NCBI GenBank assembly: GCA_024644775.1
Contig: JAHEHB010000201.1
Location: 1-9,436, forward strand
Length of the DNA: 9,436 nt
Origin: Deltaproteobacteria bacterium
Lineage (GTDB): Bacteria > Desulfobacterota > Desulfobacteria > Desulfobacterales > SURF-15
Direction of reading: 5' to 3'
The notes under the pieces were generated by a model. The model worked only from the letters and a program-made list of their open reading frames with translations. It had not been told where the DNA came from and did not search any database. Positions 1 through 6,767 of the stretch are shown in pieces. Each line of letters opens with the position of its first letter. The first letter of the stretch is position 1. Both the position numbers and the translations under genes were made by a program.

Positions 1-334
1 ATCGCGCACAGTAGATAAAGGTGATGTTGGCCACATCGTAGCCGCTTCCCTTGGTGGACAGCTCCAGGTCCACCCGCTGGTTATAAATGGGGAAGGCCGG
101 GGTTTCATAGTTGACCGTGATACCGGTTTTTTCTTTGAACTCAGGGATATAATCGGCCAGCAGCGTGGCGTAAGGGGAACTCCAGCAGGAAACGTTGATC
201 TCGGTGCCTGAAAAGGGTTTGGCCTTTACCAGCAGGGGCACACCAAAGGTGGTCACTGCGGCACCGGCGCCGATTTTCAGTACCTGTCGACGGGTGAATT
301 TGGGTTTAGACGGACTTTTGGATTTCTCGCTCAT
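1..334 (-). CDS. ABC transporter extracellular solute-binding protein, N-terminal part (runs off the left edge)
   Basis: The first 111 residues are present. The N-terminus has a twin-arginine signal, TRRQVLK at residues 14-20, followed by a hydrophobic stretch (about 21-36) and a likely cleavage site near VKA (36-38). A Tat leader implies export in the folded state to the periplasm. The mature start (EINVSCWSSPYATLLADYIP, then a segment on a target protein growing an EFKEKTGI-type helix and a VDLELSTKGSGYDVANI region) is typical of bacterial extracellular solute-binding proteins of the sugar/polyamine type (SBP family 1). The start is fixed by an ideal GAAGGAGG ribosome site seven bases upstream of ATG. 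The C-terminal part and the permease genes would lie left of the window. It is probably a separate transcription unit from the TRAP cluster, since a promoter-like site precedes it. Ligand cannot be told from this fragment. Confidence 0.85.
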   Translation of the reverse strand, partial: MSEKSKSPSKPKFTRRQVLKIGAGAAVTTFGVPLLVKAKPFSGTEINVSCWSSPYATLLADYIPEFKEKTGITVNYETPAFPIYNQRVDLELSTKGSGYDVANITFIYCAR

Positions 335-437
335 GGATAACCTCCTTCTTTGTGATGTTAACGATTCAGTGGGCCGCCTTGCGCAAGCCCTTCTGTTAAG
401 TTCAAGTGGGCGGGAAAATAAGAAAAGTTTCTTTTTA

Positions 438-466
438 TATCTAATTAAGGACGATATTTATGTCAA
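438..466 (-). promoter_or_regulatory. Candidate sigma70-type promoter for the ABC binding-protein gene
   Basis: On the minus strand a perfect TTGACA (466-461) is followed after 17 bases by TAGATA (443-438), a weak -10 match (3 of 6), within an AT-rich stretch that also contains TATAAA (439-434). It sits about 105 bases upstream of the ATG at 334, just past the end of the degraded gene pair, where a new transcription unit would be expected. The -35 is convincing, the -10 is not. Confidence 0.4.
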
Positions 467-474
467 ACAAATTC

Positions 475-762
475 TTAATGTGCCGACAGCATTCTAAGCA
501 GGACTTCCACCATTGTCTTGCAGAAATCCTCACTGTTAATATGACTGCCTACTTGCACATATTCTATCTTCGAGGAAAGATTCGATTTCAACGCCTGAAT
601 AAAGGCGTCATCCGCCTCCGGATCAGGCCAGTGCCCCGTGGGGCTGTCGTAAGCAGAGAATCCGCCCAACGGAATAACCACGGCGGTGGCATGGTTCGAT
701 CGAATGAGTTTTTCCGCCATGATCACACCGAGTCGTTCATTTTCCTCCGGTGTCGTCCGCAT
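475..762 (-). pseudogene. C-terminal remnant of a UPF0261 (Tm-1-like ATP-binding) protein
   Basis: The open frame of 95 residues begins MRTTPEENERLG and contains IPLGGFSAYDSP, DPEADDAF and HINSEDF. These match the conserved C-terminal third of UPF0261 proteins, which are normally about 400 residues long. The similarity does not start at the ATG: the same frame read upstream to about 801 gives GRRFYQHSPQATL, which is also family sequence (the usual form is GR.FY.HNP..TLMRTT). So the methionine is internal and most of the gene is missing. The natural C-terminus appears intact (stop at 475). The ATG overlaps the stop of the preceding fragment by one base (TGATG), so translational coupling could still make a short protein. 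I infer a deletion remnant rather than a functional gene. The family's biochemical role is poorly defined. Confidence 0.7.
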
Positions 763-1127
763 CAGGGTTGCCTGGGGTGAGTGTTGGTAAAAGCGCCTCC
801 CGGAAACCGGTTGAGGAGTTTCCGTAAATCGAGCCGGATAGGGTCTGTGGCTTCAATGCCGCCGATCACCGGAGCGTCCGTAACGACATTTAGGATTTCA
901 TCTGCCATGGACAAGGTTATGGCATTTGAATCTCCCAGTCTTGTTGTCGGCAGCCCCATCAATCGGGATTTTCCTGTACTGTAAACAACAATGAGGTCCG
1001 CCCCACCCAGCTCCGCACACTTGGCAATGATGCCTGCGCTGCATCCGGTTGCCAGAATGGGCGAACCTTTCGTCAGGGTCGCTTTCAGCCCGGTTATGAC
1101 TTCCTCACGCGCAACCGGAGAGGCCAT
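762..1127 (-). pseudogene. Truncated PEP-hydrolase-like TIM-barrel protein (N-terminal part)
   Basis: Residues 1-108 resemble the start of the phosphoenolpyruvate hydrolase-like family (PF09370, about 270 residues, commonly found beside or fused to UPF0261). Visible blocks are a KGSPILATGCSAGIIAK segment (20-36), GGADLIVVYSTGKSRLMG (41-58), GDSNAI (65-70) and PVIGGIEATDPIRLDLRK (86-103). After NRF (106-108) the family sequence stops, and the last 13 residues come from reading a UPF0261 gene in the wrong frame. Half of the barrel is therefore gone. The start is secure: an in-frame TGA lies just four codons upstream, and a GAGGA ribosome site lies nine bases before ATG. The gene follows the downstream alcohol dehydrogenase after 156 bases and may still be transcribed with it. 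I read it as one half of a deletion scar; an expressed truncated protein cannot be excluded. Confidence 0.7.
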
Positions 1128-1190
1128 ATCACCCGATCCTCATTTAATATTTCGTCCGTACATGTGCAGATTAGGTTTCAGTTTAGTTCC

Positions 1191-1218
1191 GACACCCGAA
1201 ACCTGACACCCGACACCA
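1191..1218. repeat. Short tandem-like intergenic repeat (GACACCCGA units)
   Basis: GACACCCGA occurs at 1191-1199 and again at 1205-1213, a 14-base step, and a third partial copy GACACC begins at 1212. It lies in the 156-base gap between the alcohol dehydrogenase stop (1284) and the degraded PEP-hydrolase gene (1127). No terminator with a T-run is visible in this gap; a weak near-inverted pair CTTTTTCAG / CTGAAAGAG lies nearer the dehydrogenase stop. Confidence 0.4.
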
Positions 1219-1283
1219 CTCATTCAAGAACGCATCTTCATCTCTTTCAGCGAACTTACCGCCTCAGAGTCTGAAAAAGCGAC

Positions 1284-2450
1284 CTAAACAACCCGCTTAA
1301 CAATGCCGGCTATGTCTGCTTCGTTTGGCGTTCGGGGGTTGAACTGAGTTTGCACACTGTTTAGGGTTCCCTTTACGATGGTTTCTATGTGCGCTTCTTT
1401 GTACCCATGATCGCTGAGCTTTGTCAGAACCCCTATTTCGTTTAGCATTGCTCGGAGCTTTTCATAACATTCGTTCGTCAATGCGTCGCTGCCGGCGTCT
1501 TTATCGATAATTCCCATCGCCTTGAAAATATTGGCCACTTTCTCTTTCTGTACTTCGGCATTAAACTCCAGCACAGAGGGAAGCACGAGACCGCATGCCT
1601 GGCCGTGGGGAATATGATAAAGGGCGCATAGCGGCATGGCCATGGCGTGACACAACCCCAACAATGCATTCATGGCGGACACCATTGCCATGGTGGCGCC
1701 GATCTGCATTACCTCACGGGCATCGAGATCGTCTCCATTGGCATAGGCGGGTTTCAGTCCCTCGCCGATGAGCTCGATGGCACGAATGGCAAACGGTTCC
1801 GTGGCAACACTGGCATTTTTTGAAATATAAGACTCCGCAGCATGCACCAACGCATCCACACCGCTGTTGGCGGTTACTTGGGGTGGCATAGACAAGGTCA
1901 TTTCGGGATCCGTCAGGGCCACGGTGGGGCACACATTCATACTGATCACCGGGAACTTGGATTGGATGGATTCATCGATAAATACCGCGCCATTTGAGAT
2001 CTCGCTTCCGGTACCCGAGGTGGTGGGAATGGCGATAATCTTCCAGTCCGGTGGCTCTGTCACCTTACCCAGACCGCCATAATCCCGGATGCTGCCGCCG
2101 AATTTAGCGATGACCGAAAGCCCTTTGGAAACGTCGATAACACTTCCCCCGCCAACGGCAACCACCGAATCAAACGTTTTAAGCGCCAGCTTGTCCACCA
2201 TGGATTCAAACAGGCTCACTGTCGGTTCAATGGTAACGTCATCACACACCGTATAATCGATGCCGGCTTTATCCAAAGATGCAAAAACCGGTTTGAGAAC
2301 GCCGATCTCCACCAACACCTTATCTGTTACTACGAGCGTACTTTTACATCCCAGATCGTTTAAAATACTCCCGGTTTTGCCGGCAAGTCCCCTTCCGCTC
2401 TGCCAGCTGGTTGGAAAATCAAACCTCATCGAAAAGTCCTTTTGACTCAT
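1284..2450 (-). CDS. Iron-type (group III) alcohol dehydrogenase, first of two
   Basis: 388 residues, the usual length for the Fe-ADH family (PF00465). These enzymes interconvert an alcohol and an aldehyde or ketone in the cytoplasm using NAD(P). The dinucleotide-binding loop GGGSVID is at 100-106 and TTSGTGSE at 143-150. The metal ligands are all present: D199 and H203 in GVDALVHAAESY, H268 in GLCHAMA, and H282 in IPHGQA, with the family's typical 14-residue spacing between the last two. The start MSQKDFS is chosen over the second Met (residue 8) because AAGGAGGT lies just upstream of it. The gene comes last in the run of intact genes after the TRAP permease, separated from the other dehydrogenase by 161 bases containing hairpins, so its expression may be tuned separately. 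The two dehydrogenases clearly differ outside the motifs. Substrate unknown: a hydroxy-acid, diol or sulfonate aldehyde are all possible. Confidence 0.9.
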   Translation of the reverse strand: MSQKDFSMRFDFPTSWQSGRGLAGKTGSILNDLGCKSTLVVTDKVLVEIGVLKPVFASLDKAGIDYTVCDDVTIEPTVSLFESMVDKLALKTFDSVVAVGGGSVIDVSKGLSVIAKFGGSIRDYGGLGKVTEPPDWKIIAIPTTSGTGSEISNGAVFIDESIQSKFPVISMNVCPTVALTDPEMTLSMPPQVTANSGVDALVHAAESYISKNASVATEPFAIRAIELIGEGLKPAYANGDDLDAREVMQIGATMAMVSAMNALLGLCHAMAMPLCALYHIPHGQACGLVLPSVLEFNAEVQKEKVANIFKAMGIIDKDAGSDALTNECYEKLRAMLNEIGVLTKLSDHGYKEAHIETIVKGTLNSVQTQFNPRTPNEADIAGIVKRVV

Positions 2451-2480
2451 TAACTACCTCCTTATCTATGGAACGCATTT

Positions 2481-2555
2481 ACCACTAAGGACACGAAGGT
2501 GCACTCAGACAAATAAAAAAAGTCTCCGCTTCGTGCTCTTCGTGAACTTCGTGGT
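2481..2555. repeat. Imperfect inverted repeat built from CACGAAG 9-mers
   Basis: The outer arms, 2481-2498 and 2538-2555, pair at 15 of 18 positions. On the plus strand the right arm is three 9-base units in exact register, each beginning CTTCGTG (2529, 2538, 2547); the left arm carries the complementary CACGAAG at 2492-2498. The middle is AT-rich (a run of seven A) flanked by AGAC and GTCT. It lies between the two alcohol dehydrogenase genes. A transcript on either strand could fold into a long hairpin, but the T-run on the minus strand falls in the loop, so this is not a normal intrinsic terminator. It resembles dispersed intergenic repeats of deltaproteobacteria (recollection, not tested). 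Confidence 0.6.
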
Positions 2556-2564
2556 ATAACAAGG

Positions 2565-2588
2565 CGAAGCAATATCCGAAATGCTTCG
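2565..2588 (-). promoter_or_regulatory. Hairpin just downstream of the second alcohol dehydrogenase gene
   Basis: CGAAGCA (2565-2571) and TGCTTCG (2582-2588) form a perfect 7-base stem with a 10-base loop, 23 bases beyond the dehydrogenase stop at 2612. No U-run follows on the minus strand. Together with the larger inverted repeat next to it, it could protect the 3' end of the upstream message or damp read-through into the next gene. Confidence 0.35.
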
Positions 2589-2611
2589 ATGAATGAATAC
2601 GTCACACGGAC

Positions 2612-3784
2612 TCACGCATTAAACGCTTCTTCGAACATTTTCTGGGTGATCTCTCGAGTCGGTACTCTCGGGCTCATGGGATAGGCACCCTGTTGTTCTG
2701 ACTCATTCACCAGATCATCGAGCCTGGCCGGATCGGCGCCCACATCTTTTAGATTTTTGGGTATTCCGATATCTTCGGACAAACTCTCCACGGCCTCCAC
2801 TGACCGCCACGCCGCCTCCATCTCCGTAAGCCCCTCAATATTCTCTCCCAATGCAATAGCGATATCTTCAAATTTAGAAGGACAGGCAATGAGGTTATAT
2901 CGCATGACATAGGGCAGCATCATCGCATTGGCCACGCCGTGAGGCACATTGAAAAAACCACCCAGGGCATGGGCAACTGCGTGCACCGTACCCACCGATG
3001 AATTGCCAAATGCCATGCCGGCAGCCATACTTGCCAAAATCATGTTTGCTCGCGCTTCCATGTTCTCCCCATTGGCCACCGCTTGCCGCAGGTTCGATCC
3101 GATCAGTTCGATGGCTTTGAGCGCCAGTGTTTCAGTCAGAGTCGTCGATTTATTGGAGATATACGATTCGACCGCATGGGTCAGTGCATCCATGCCGGTG
3201 GGCCCTGTAACACTCGGCGGCTTGGATTTGGTCAAGGCCGGATCGACGATGGCAACATCGGACGTAATAACAGGTGTGGCAATTACCATCTTGATGTGTT
3301 CATCGACATTGGTCAGCACCGAAAACCGTGTGACCTCACTGCCGGTTCCCGATGTCGTCGGAATCAAAATCAAAGGTGGTATAATGTCCTGCACCGGTTT
3401 GCCGCCGCGTCTCGTATATTGAATGATATCTCCCTCATGGGTGGCTTTTACACCGATGGCTTTGGCCGCATCCATGGGGCTTCCCCCACCCAGACCGATA
3501 ATGGCATCGCATTTTTCGCTGGTATAAAGATCCGCACCTTCGTGCACCGACGGCATGGTGGGATTGGCTTCCACGTTATCGAAAACCGCATAATCAATGG
3601 AAGACGATTTCAATACACCGGATAGGCATTCTACCAATCCGGCTCCCACAACACCTTTGTCGGTCACTACAAGCGGTCTTTTGGCATTGAGCGTTTTTAT
3701 CTCATCACCTAATTGATTCACACAATCCACACCCGATAAAATCTTCTTTGGCGTGTAAAACTCTGCAAGATTTGTAAAACTCAT
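2612..3784 (-). CDS. Iron-type (group III) alcohol dehydrogenase, second of two
   Basis: 390 residues, full length for the Fe-ADH family. The NAD(P) loop GGGSPMDAAK is at 100-109 and TTSGTGSE at 143-150. The iron ligands are D199, H203 (MDALTHAVESY), H268 (TVHAVAHALGG) and H282 (VPHGVAN). The C-terminal YPMSPRVPTREI block is also typical of the family. The start has a very strong ribosome site (AAGGAGGT, eight bases from ATG). It follows the TRAP permease stop after only 51 bases, so co-transcription with the transporter is likely, and the imported compound or a derivative is the natural candidate substrate. The ligand residues have the same numbers as in the neighbouring dehydrogenase, but the loops that shape the substrate pocket differ (GLCHAMAMPLCALYH there, GTVHAVAHALGGFFN here), suggesting different substrates or opposite roles, not a fresh duplication. 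Confidence 0.92.
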   Translation of the reverse strand: MSFTNLAEFYTPKKILSGVDCVNQLGDEIKTLNAKRPLVVTDKGVVGAGLVECLSGVLKSSSIDYAVFDNVEANPTMPSVHEGADLYTSEKCDAIIGLGGGSPMDAAKAIGVKATHEGDIIQYTRRGGKPVQDIIPPLILIPTTSGTGSEVTRFSVLTNVDEHIKMVIATPVITSDVAIVDPALTKSKPPSVTGPTGMDALTHAVESYISNKSTTLTETLALKAIELIGSNLRQAVANGENMEARANMILASMAAGMAFGNSSVGTVHAVAHALGGFFNVPHGVANAMMLPYVMRYNLIACPSKFEDIAIALGENIEGLTEMEAAWRSVEAVESLSEDIGIPKNLKDVGADPARLDDLVNESEQQGAYPMSPRVPTREITQKMFEEAFNA

Positions 3785-3835
3785 TTTTCTACCTCCTTTT
3801 TTATTCGTTTCTCAATTTAAATACATGAAGCTTAT

Positions 3836-5128
3836 TTATCCAGTGCTATAGCCAAATAACTTTGGCACCCAAAGATAGGTTTGCGGAAAAAATGTAATCA
3901 GCAACAAGACGGCACCTTCCAATGCCAACAATGGAAGCGCAGCTTTAAACACTTTTTCAGGTCGCGTTTCCGCAATACTGCTCGATAGATACAGACAAAT
4001 ACCCACCGGCGGCGTCACAACACCGATGAGCAGGCCCAGACAGGTCATCAACCCGAATTGAATGGGATTGACGCCATAGCTTTCGGAAAGCGGAACCAGT
4101 ATCGGTACGAGCAAAATAATCCCTGCGCCCACCTCCACAAACAAGCCGATAAAAAGGAGCAACGCTACAATTACCAGCAGAAACATCTGTTTTCCAGTGA
4201 TAAAACTTTCCAGAAAAAAAATGATCTGGTCCGGAACTCTCTGTATGGTCAACCACCATGTGGTAACGCATGAGATGCTGATAATAAAGAGCACCACTCC
4301 GGAAACAACCGTCGTTCTGACCAGTGCACCATAGACTTTCTTAAAGGTCAATTCCCGGGTAATAAAAAATCCGACAAACAATGCATAGAATACTGCCACG
4401 CATCCCGACTCCGTGGGTGTGAAAACACCCGATACAATACCGCCGACCATAATCACTGGCAACATGATGGTAACGGAAAAACGAGACACTATTTTGAGTA
4501 TATCCATAAAGGAATAGGTGTATTCCAGTTTCGGTAAATCTTTTTTTCGGATGACAAATGCGGTAATCAGCATTAACCCACCGGCCAGGATAATACCGGG
4601 TACGACGCCGGCCATAAATAGCGCCCCGACAGATACATTACCCGCCACAAACGCATAGAGGAGCATCGGTAAACTTGGGGGAATCACCGGACCGACGACT
4701 GATGAACACGCTGTGACCGCTGCTGTAAAATCCCTGTCTTTGTATTCCCTTGAGGTGGCAGGGATCAGCATCGATCCGACTAAAGCAGTATCTGCGATGG
4801 CAGATCCGTTGATCCCCCCAAAAATCATACTCACCAGTATGTTCATGTGAAAGAGGCCGCCTTTAATTCTGCCGACAACCAATCTGGTAAAATCCATCAG
4901 ACGAATCAAAATACCGGATTCGGTCATCAATTCACCGGCGAGTATGAAAAACGGAATCGCAACGAAAATGAATCGATTCAGCCCCCCGTACATTCGAGCC
5001 GTGAGCAGATCAAGTGGAACATCCGGAATAATGAACACAACGATGGTAGCCAGACCTAAAGAAAAAGCGATGGGCACGCTGAACAGCATGAGTAATAGAA
5101 AAATACCGACAAAAAGTAAAATTAACAT
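3836..5128 (-). CDS. dctM: TRAP transporter large permease subunit DctM
   Basis: 430 residues, the normal size for DctM (about 425). It is the large membrane subunit that drives substrate import with a sodium or proton gradient together with DctQ and the periplasmic DctP. Family signatures are PFFILAGELM (59-68), FGGINGSAIADTA (103-115), GPVIPPSLPMLLYA (146-159), GVFTPTESG (234-242) and VTPPVGICLY (371-380). Hydrophobic segments run through the whole length. The frame stays open upstream to 5338, but that extension is the overlapping dctQ gene read in another frame. The true start is the ATG at 5128, where the protein opens MLILLFVGIFL as in the family, 17 bases after the dctQ stop, with GGAG a few bases before it. 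A downstream alcohol dehydrogenase follows after 51 bases. Confidence 0.95.
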   Translation of the reverse strand: MLILLFVGIFLLLMLFSVPIAFSLGLATIVVFIIPDVPLDLLTARMYGGLNRFIFVAIPFFILAGELMTESGILIRLMDFTRLVVGRIKGGLFHMNILVSMIFGGINGSAIADTALVGSMLIPATSREYKDRDFTAAVTACSSVVGPVIPPSLPMLLYAFVAGNVSVGALFMAGVVPGIILAGGLMLITAFVIRKKDLPKLEYTYSFMDILKIVSRFSVTIMLPVIMVGGIVSGVFTPTESGCVAVFYALFVGFFITRELTFKKVYGALVRTTVVSGVVLFIISISCVTTWWLTIQRVPDQIIFFLESFITGKQMFLLVIVALLLFIGLFVEVGAGIILLVPILVPLSESYGVNPIQFGLMTCLGLLIGVVTPPVGICLYLSSSIAETRPEKVFKAALPLLALEGAVLLLITFFPQTYLWVPKLFGYSTG

Positions 5129-5145
5129 AGGCTCCGCTTTTTCGA

Positions 5146-5637
5146 TCAGGGACCGTGTTCTTGATAGTCGGAAAAAAATTTTACACTTATGACAATCGTT
5201 TGAATAATCATAAACAAGAGACCGACCGGCACGGAAAGATATGGGAATATCATATTCAAATCGAACAGCACCGGATCTGACTGTGTGAATCCTTGTTCGG
5301 TGGCGTATTTCATTCCGTAAAATACCATGCTTACGCAAAAGATTAGAATACTGGTATTCACGAAAACGACGAAAAATCTCCTGTGGCGAGGAAATTTCCG
5401 GGCAATACTATCAAAAGTAATATGGGCGCCTTCTCTAATGGCGATGCTTGCTCCTATAAATGCAAGCCATATTACCATATACTTTGCGATGGGATCGGCC
5501 CAGGGTGTTGCAAAGAAAAAAATATACCGGCACGTGACCGATATCCCGACATCAAGAAGTATACCGATCAGAAACACGACAGCCAGGATTTTGGAGAATT
5601 GTGTAAAATAGTGGTCAAATCTATCGATAAGACTCAT
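5146..5637 (-). CDS. dctQ: TRAP transporter small permease subunit DctQ
   Basis: 163 residues with four predicted membrane segments (about 16-36, 49-67, 88-108 and 130-150), the standard DctQ topology. The family core is seen in VTCRYIFFFATPWADPIAKYM-like sequence around 34-54 (an R-Y-x-F block followed by W and an acidic residue) and WLAFIGASIAIREGAHITFD around 57-76. DctQ is needed alongside DctM for transport, and interacts with the loaded binding protein. It lies between dctP and dctM in the classic P-Q-M order. The ribosome site is weak (AAAGAG), in contrast to the strong site of dctP, and a small hairpin precedes it; both fit the usual excess of binding protein over permease. Confidence 0.93.
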   Translation of the reverse strand: MSLIDRFDHYFTQFSKILAVVFLIGILLDVGISVTCRYIFFFATPWADPIAKYMVIWLAFIGASIAIREGAHITFDSIARKFPRHRRFFVVFVNTSILIFCVSMVFYGMKYATEQGFTQSDPVLFDLNMIFPYLSVPVGLLFMIIQTIVISVKFFSDYQEHGP

Positions 5638-5675
5638 AAATTCGAACTCTTTTCATCGTTGTGCTTCAGGTACCC

Positions 5676-5701
5676 GAAGAACGCATGGATATTGGTTCTT
5701 C
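5676..5701 (-). promoter_or_regulatory. Hairpin between dctP and dctQ
   Basis: GAAGAAC (5676-5682) and GTTCTTC (5695-5701) make a perfect 7-base stem with a 12-base loop, starting 8 bases after the dctP stop. No T-run follows on the minus strand, so it is not a standard terminator. A partial barrier or 3'-end stabiliser here would raise DctP relative to DctQM (inference). Confidence 0.4.
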
Positions 5702-5708
5702 CTCTCCT

Positions 5709-6749
5709 TTATTTCGGAGGTGAGTATTCCCACCCCCTATCACCAACAGGTCCGGCAGCCTTTTGGATTTTTTCAACCATCCAGGTCGGGCACGTGGTTT
5801 TGGCATACTTTTCGTAAAGAGGCTGACACTTTTCCTTAAATGCCTTAATTTGATCAGGGGTAAACTCATAAATGTCGAGGCCGACCTCCTGTTTCATTTT
5901 CTTCATGTCTTCATGGACGGTTTTGTGCAGATATTCCGCATGCCATTTAGTGGCTTCCTTGCCGGCCGCCATCATGGCTTTCTTGTAGTCATCAGGCAGC
6001 GCATCCCACCAACGTTTACTGACGAATGTCGGATAATACAATGTCATACAGTTCAGCATGCCGACATATTTTAGATTCTCATAATGTTTCACACCATAAA
6101 GCGCGTCAATAGGAATCGTTTCTCCATCAACCATACCCGTTTTAAACCCTTCCATGGTCTCCATGTGCGGGAGTTGGACACTTGTCGCGCCCAGTGCTTT
6201 GTGCAAATCAATTTCAAGCGGTGACCGTGATGCGCGAAGCTTCATACCTTTCATGTCGTCAGGCAATGAAACTTTTCTCGTGGCAAGCTGCAATTGTCTG
6301 GGTCCGACCTCAAGGTGATACAACCACACCAAACCGATCTTGGCCAGTTCCTTGTTAAACGCCGCCATCAGCTCCGGGTCTTCAACGGCTCTCATTTTCT
6401 GTGCCCGGGAATCAAAAAGAAACGGTAAATGCAGGGGCTCGAATACTTTGGTCATCTTGATGATATTGGCTGTTGAACCGGCAGCCAGCTCCAGGAAACC
6501 GGCCCTGGCCATTTCATAGGTTTCTGCGTCCGAACCGAGTTGACTGGAATAATAGATATCAATTTTGATATCGCCGTTGGTTCGTTTTTCCACCTCCTCG
6601 GCAAATTTACGATGCCCGTGACCGAGATGGTCTTTAACAGGTATCACCGTGGCATGCCGAGCCGCATATCTTTTTTTGGCCAACGCAGGAGATACGGCAA
6701 AGCAAATTACGAGTAGAATGGATAATAAACAGATGAGTAACCTTTTCAT
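5709..6749 (-). CDS. dctP: TRAP transporter solute-binding subunit DctP (partner of dctQ and dctM)
   Basis: 346 residues, with a Sec signal peptide (hydrophobic 3-20, cleavage likely after SPALA at 20-24). The mature protein is a periplasmic DctP-family (PF03480) binding protein: GHRKFAEEVEKRTNGDI (45-61), YYSSQLGSDAETYEMARAG (66-84), PFLF (109-112) and KTGMVDGE (203-210). R151 in GPRQL and R172 in GMKLRAS occupy the places where the family binds the ligand carboxylate; R175 adds another positive charge. The position where many homologues read DGQENP is DGETIPIDALY here (208-218), so the pocket is not that of standard C4-dicarboxylate binders. Start supported by AAGGAGGT close to ATG. Only 18 bases separate it from the upstream comA-like gene, strong evidence for one operon and a shared pathway. 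Confidence 0.95.
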   Translation of the reverse strand: MKRLLICLLSILLVICFAVSPALAKKRYAARHATVIPVKDHLGHGHRKFAEEVEKRTNGDIKIDIYYSSQLGSDAETYEMARAGFLELAAGSTANIIKMTKVFEPLHLPFLFDSRAQKMRAVEDPELMAAFNKELAKIGLVWLYHLEVGPRQLQLATRKVSLPDDMKGMKLRASRSPLEIDLHKALGATSVQLPHMETMEGFKTGMVDGETIPIDALYGVKHYENLKYVGMLNCMTLYYPTFVSKRWWDALPDDYKKAMMAAGKEATKWHAEYLHKTVHEDMKKMKQEVGLDIYEFTPDQIKAFKEKCQPLYEKYAKTTCPTWMVEKIQKAAGPVGDRGWEYSPPK

Positions 6750-6767
6750 AGCTACCTCCTTTTTAGG

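Noticed and set aside
3083..3625. Long plus-strand open frames opposite the alcohol dehydrogenase (also 2949-3422)
   Set aside because: Antisense shadows of a well-supported Fe-ADH gene; no ribosome site or recognisable domain.
5129..5338. N-terminal extension of dctM (70 extra residues)
   Set aside because: It is dctQ read in another frame. The family N-terminus and spacing place the start at 5128.
5666..5686. Six-codon frame ATG...TGA between dctP and dctQ
   Set aside because: The purine-rich stretch upstream is too far from the ATG, and the ATG lies in a hairpin loop; chance is the better explanation.
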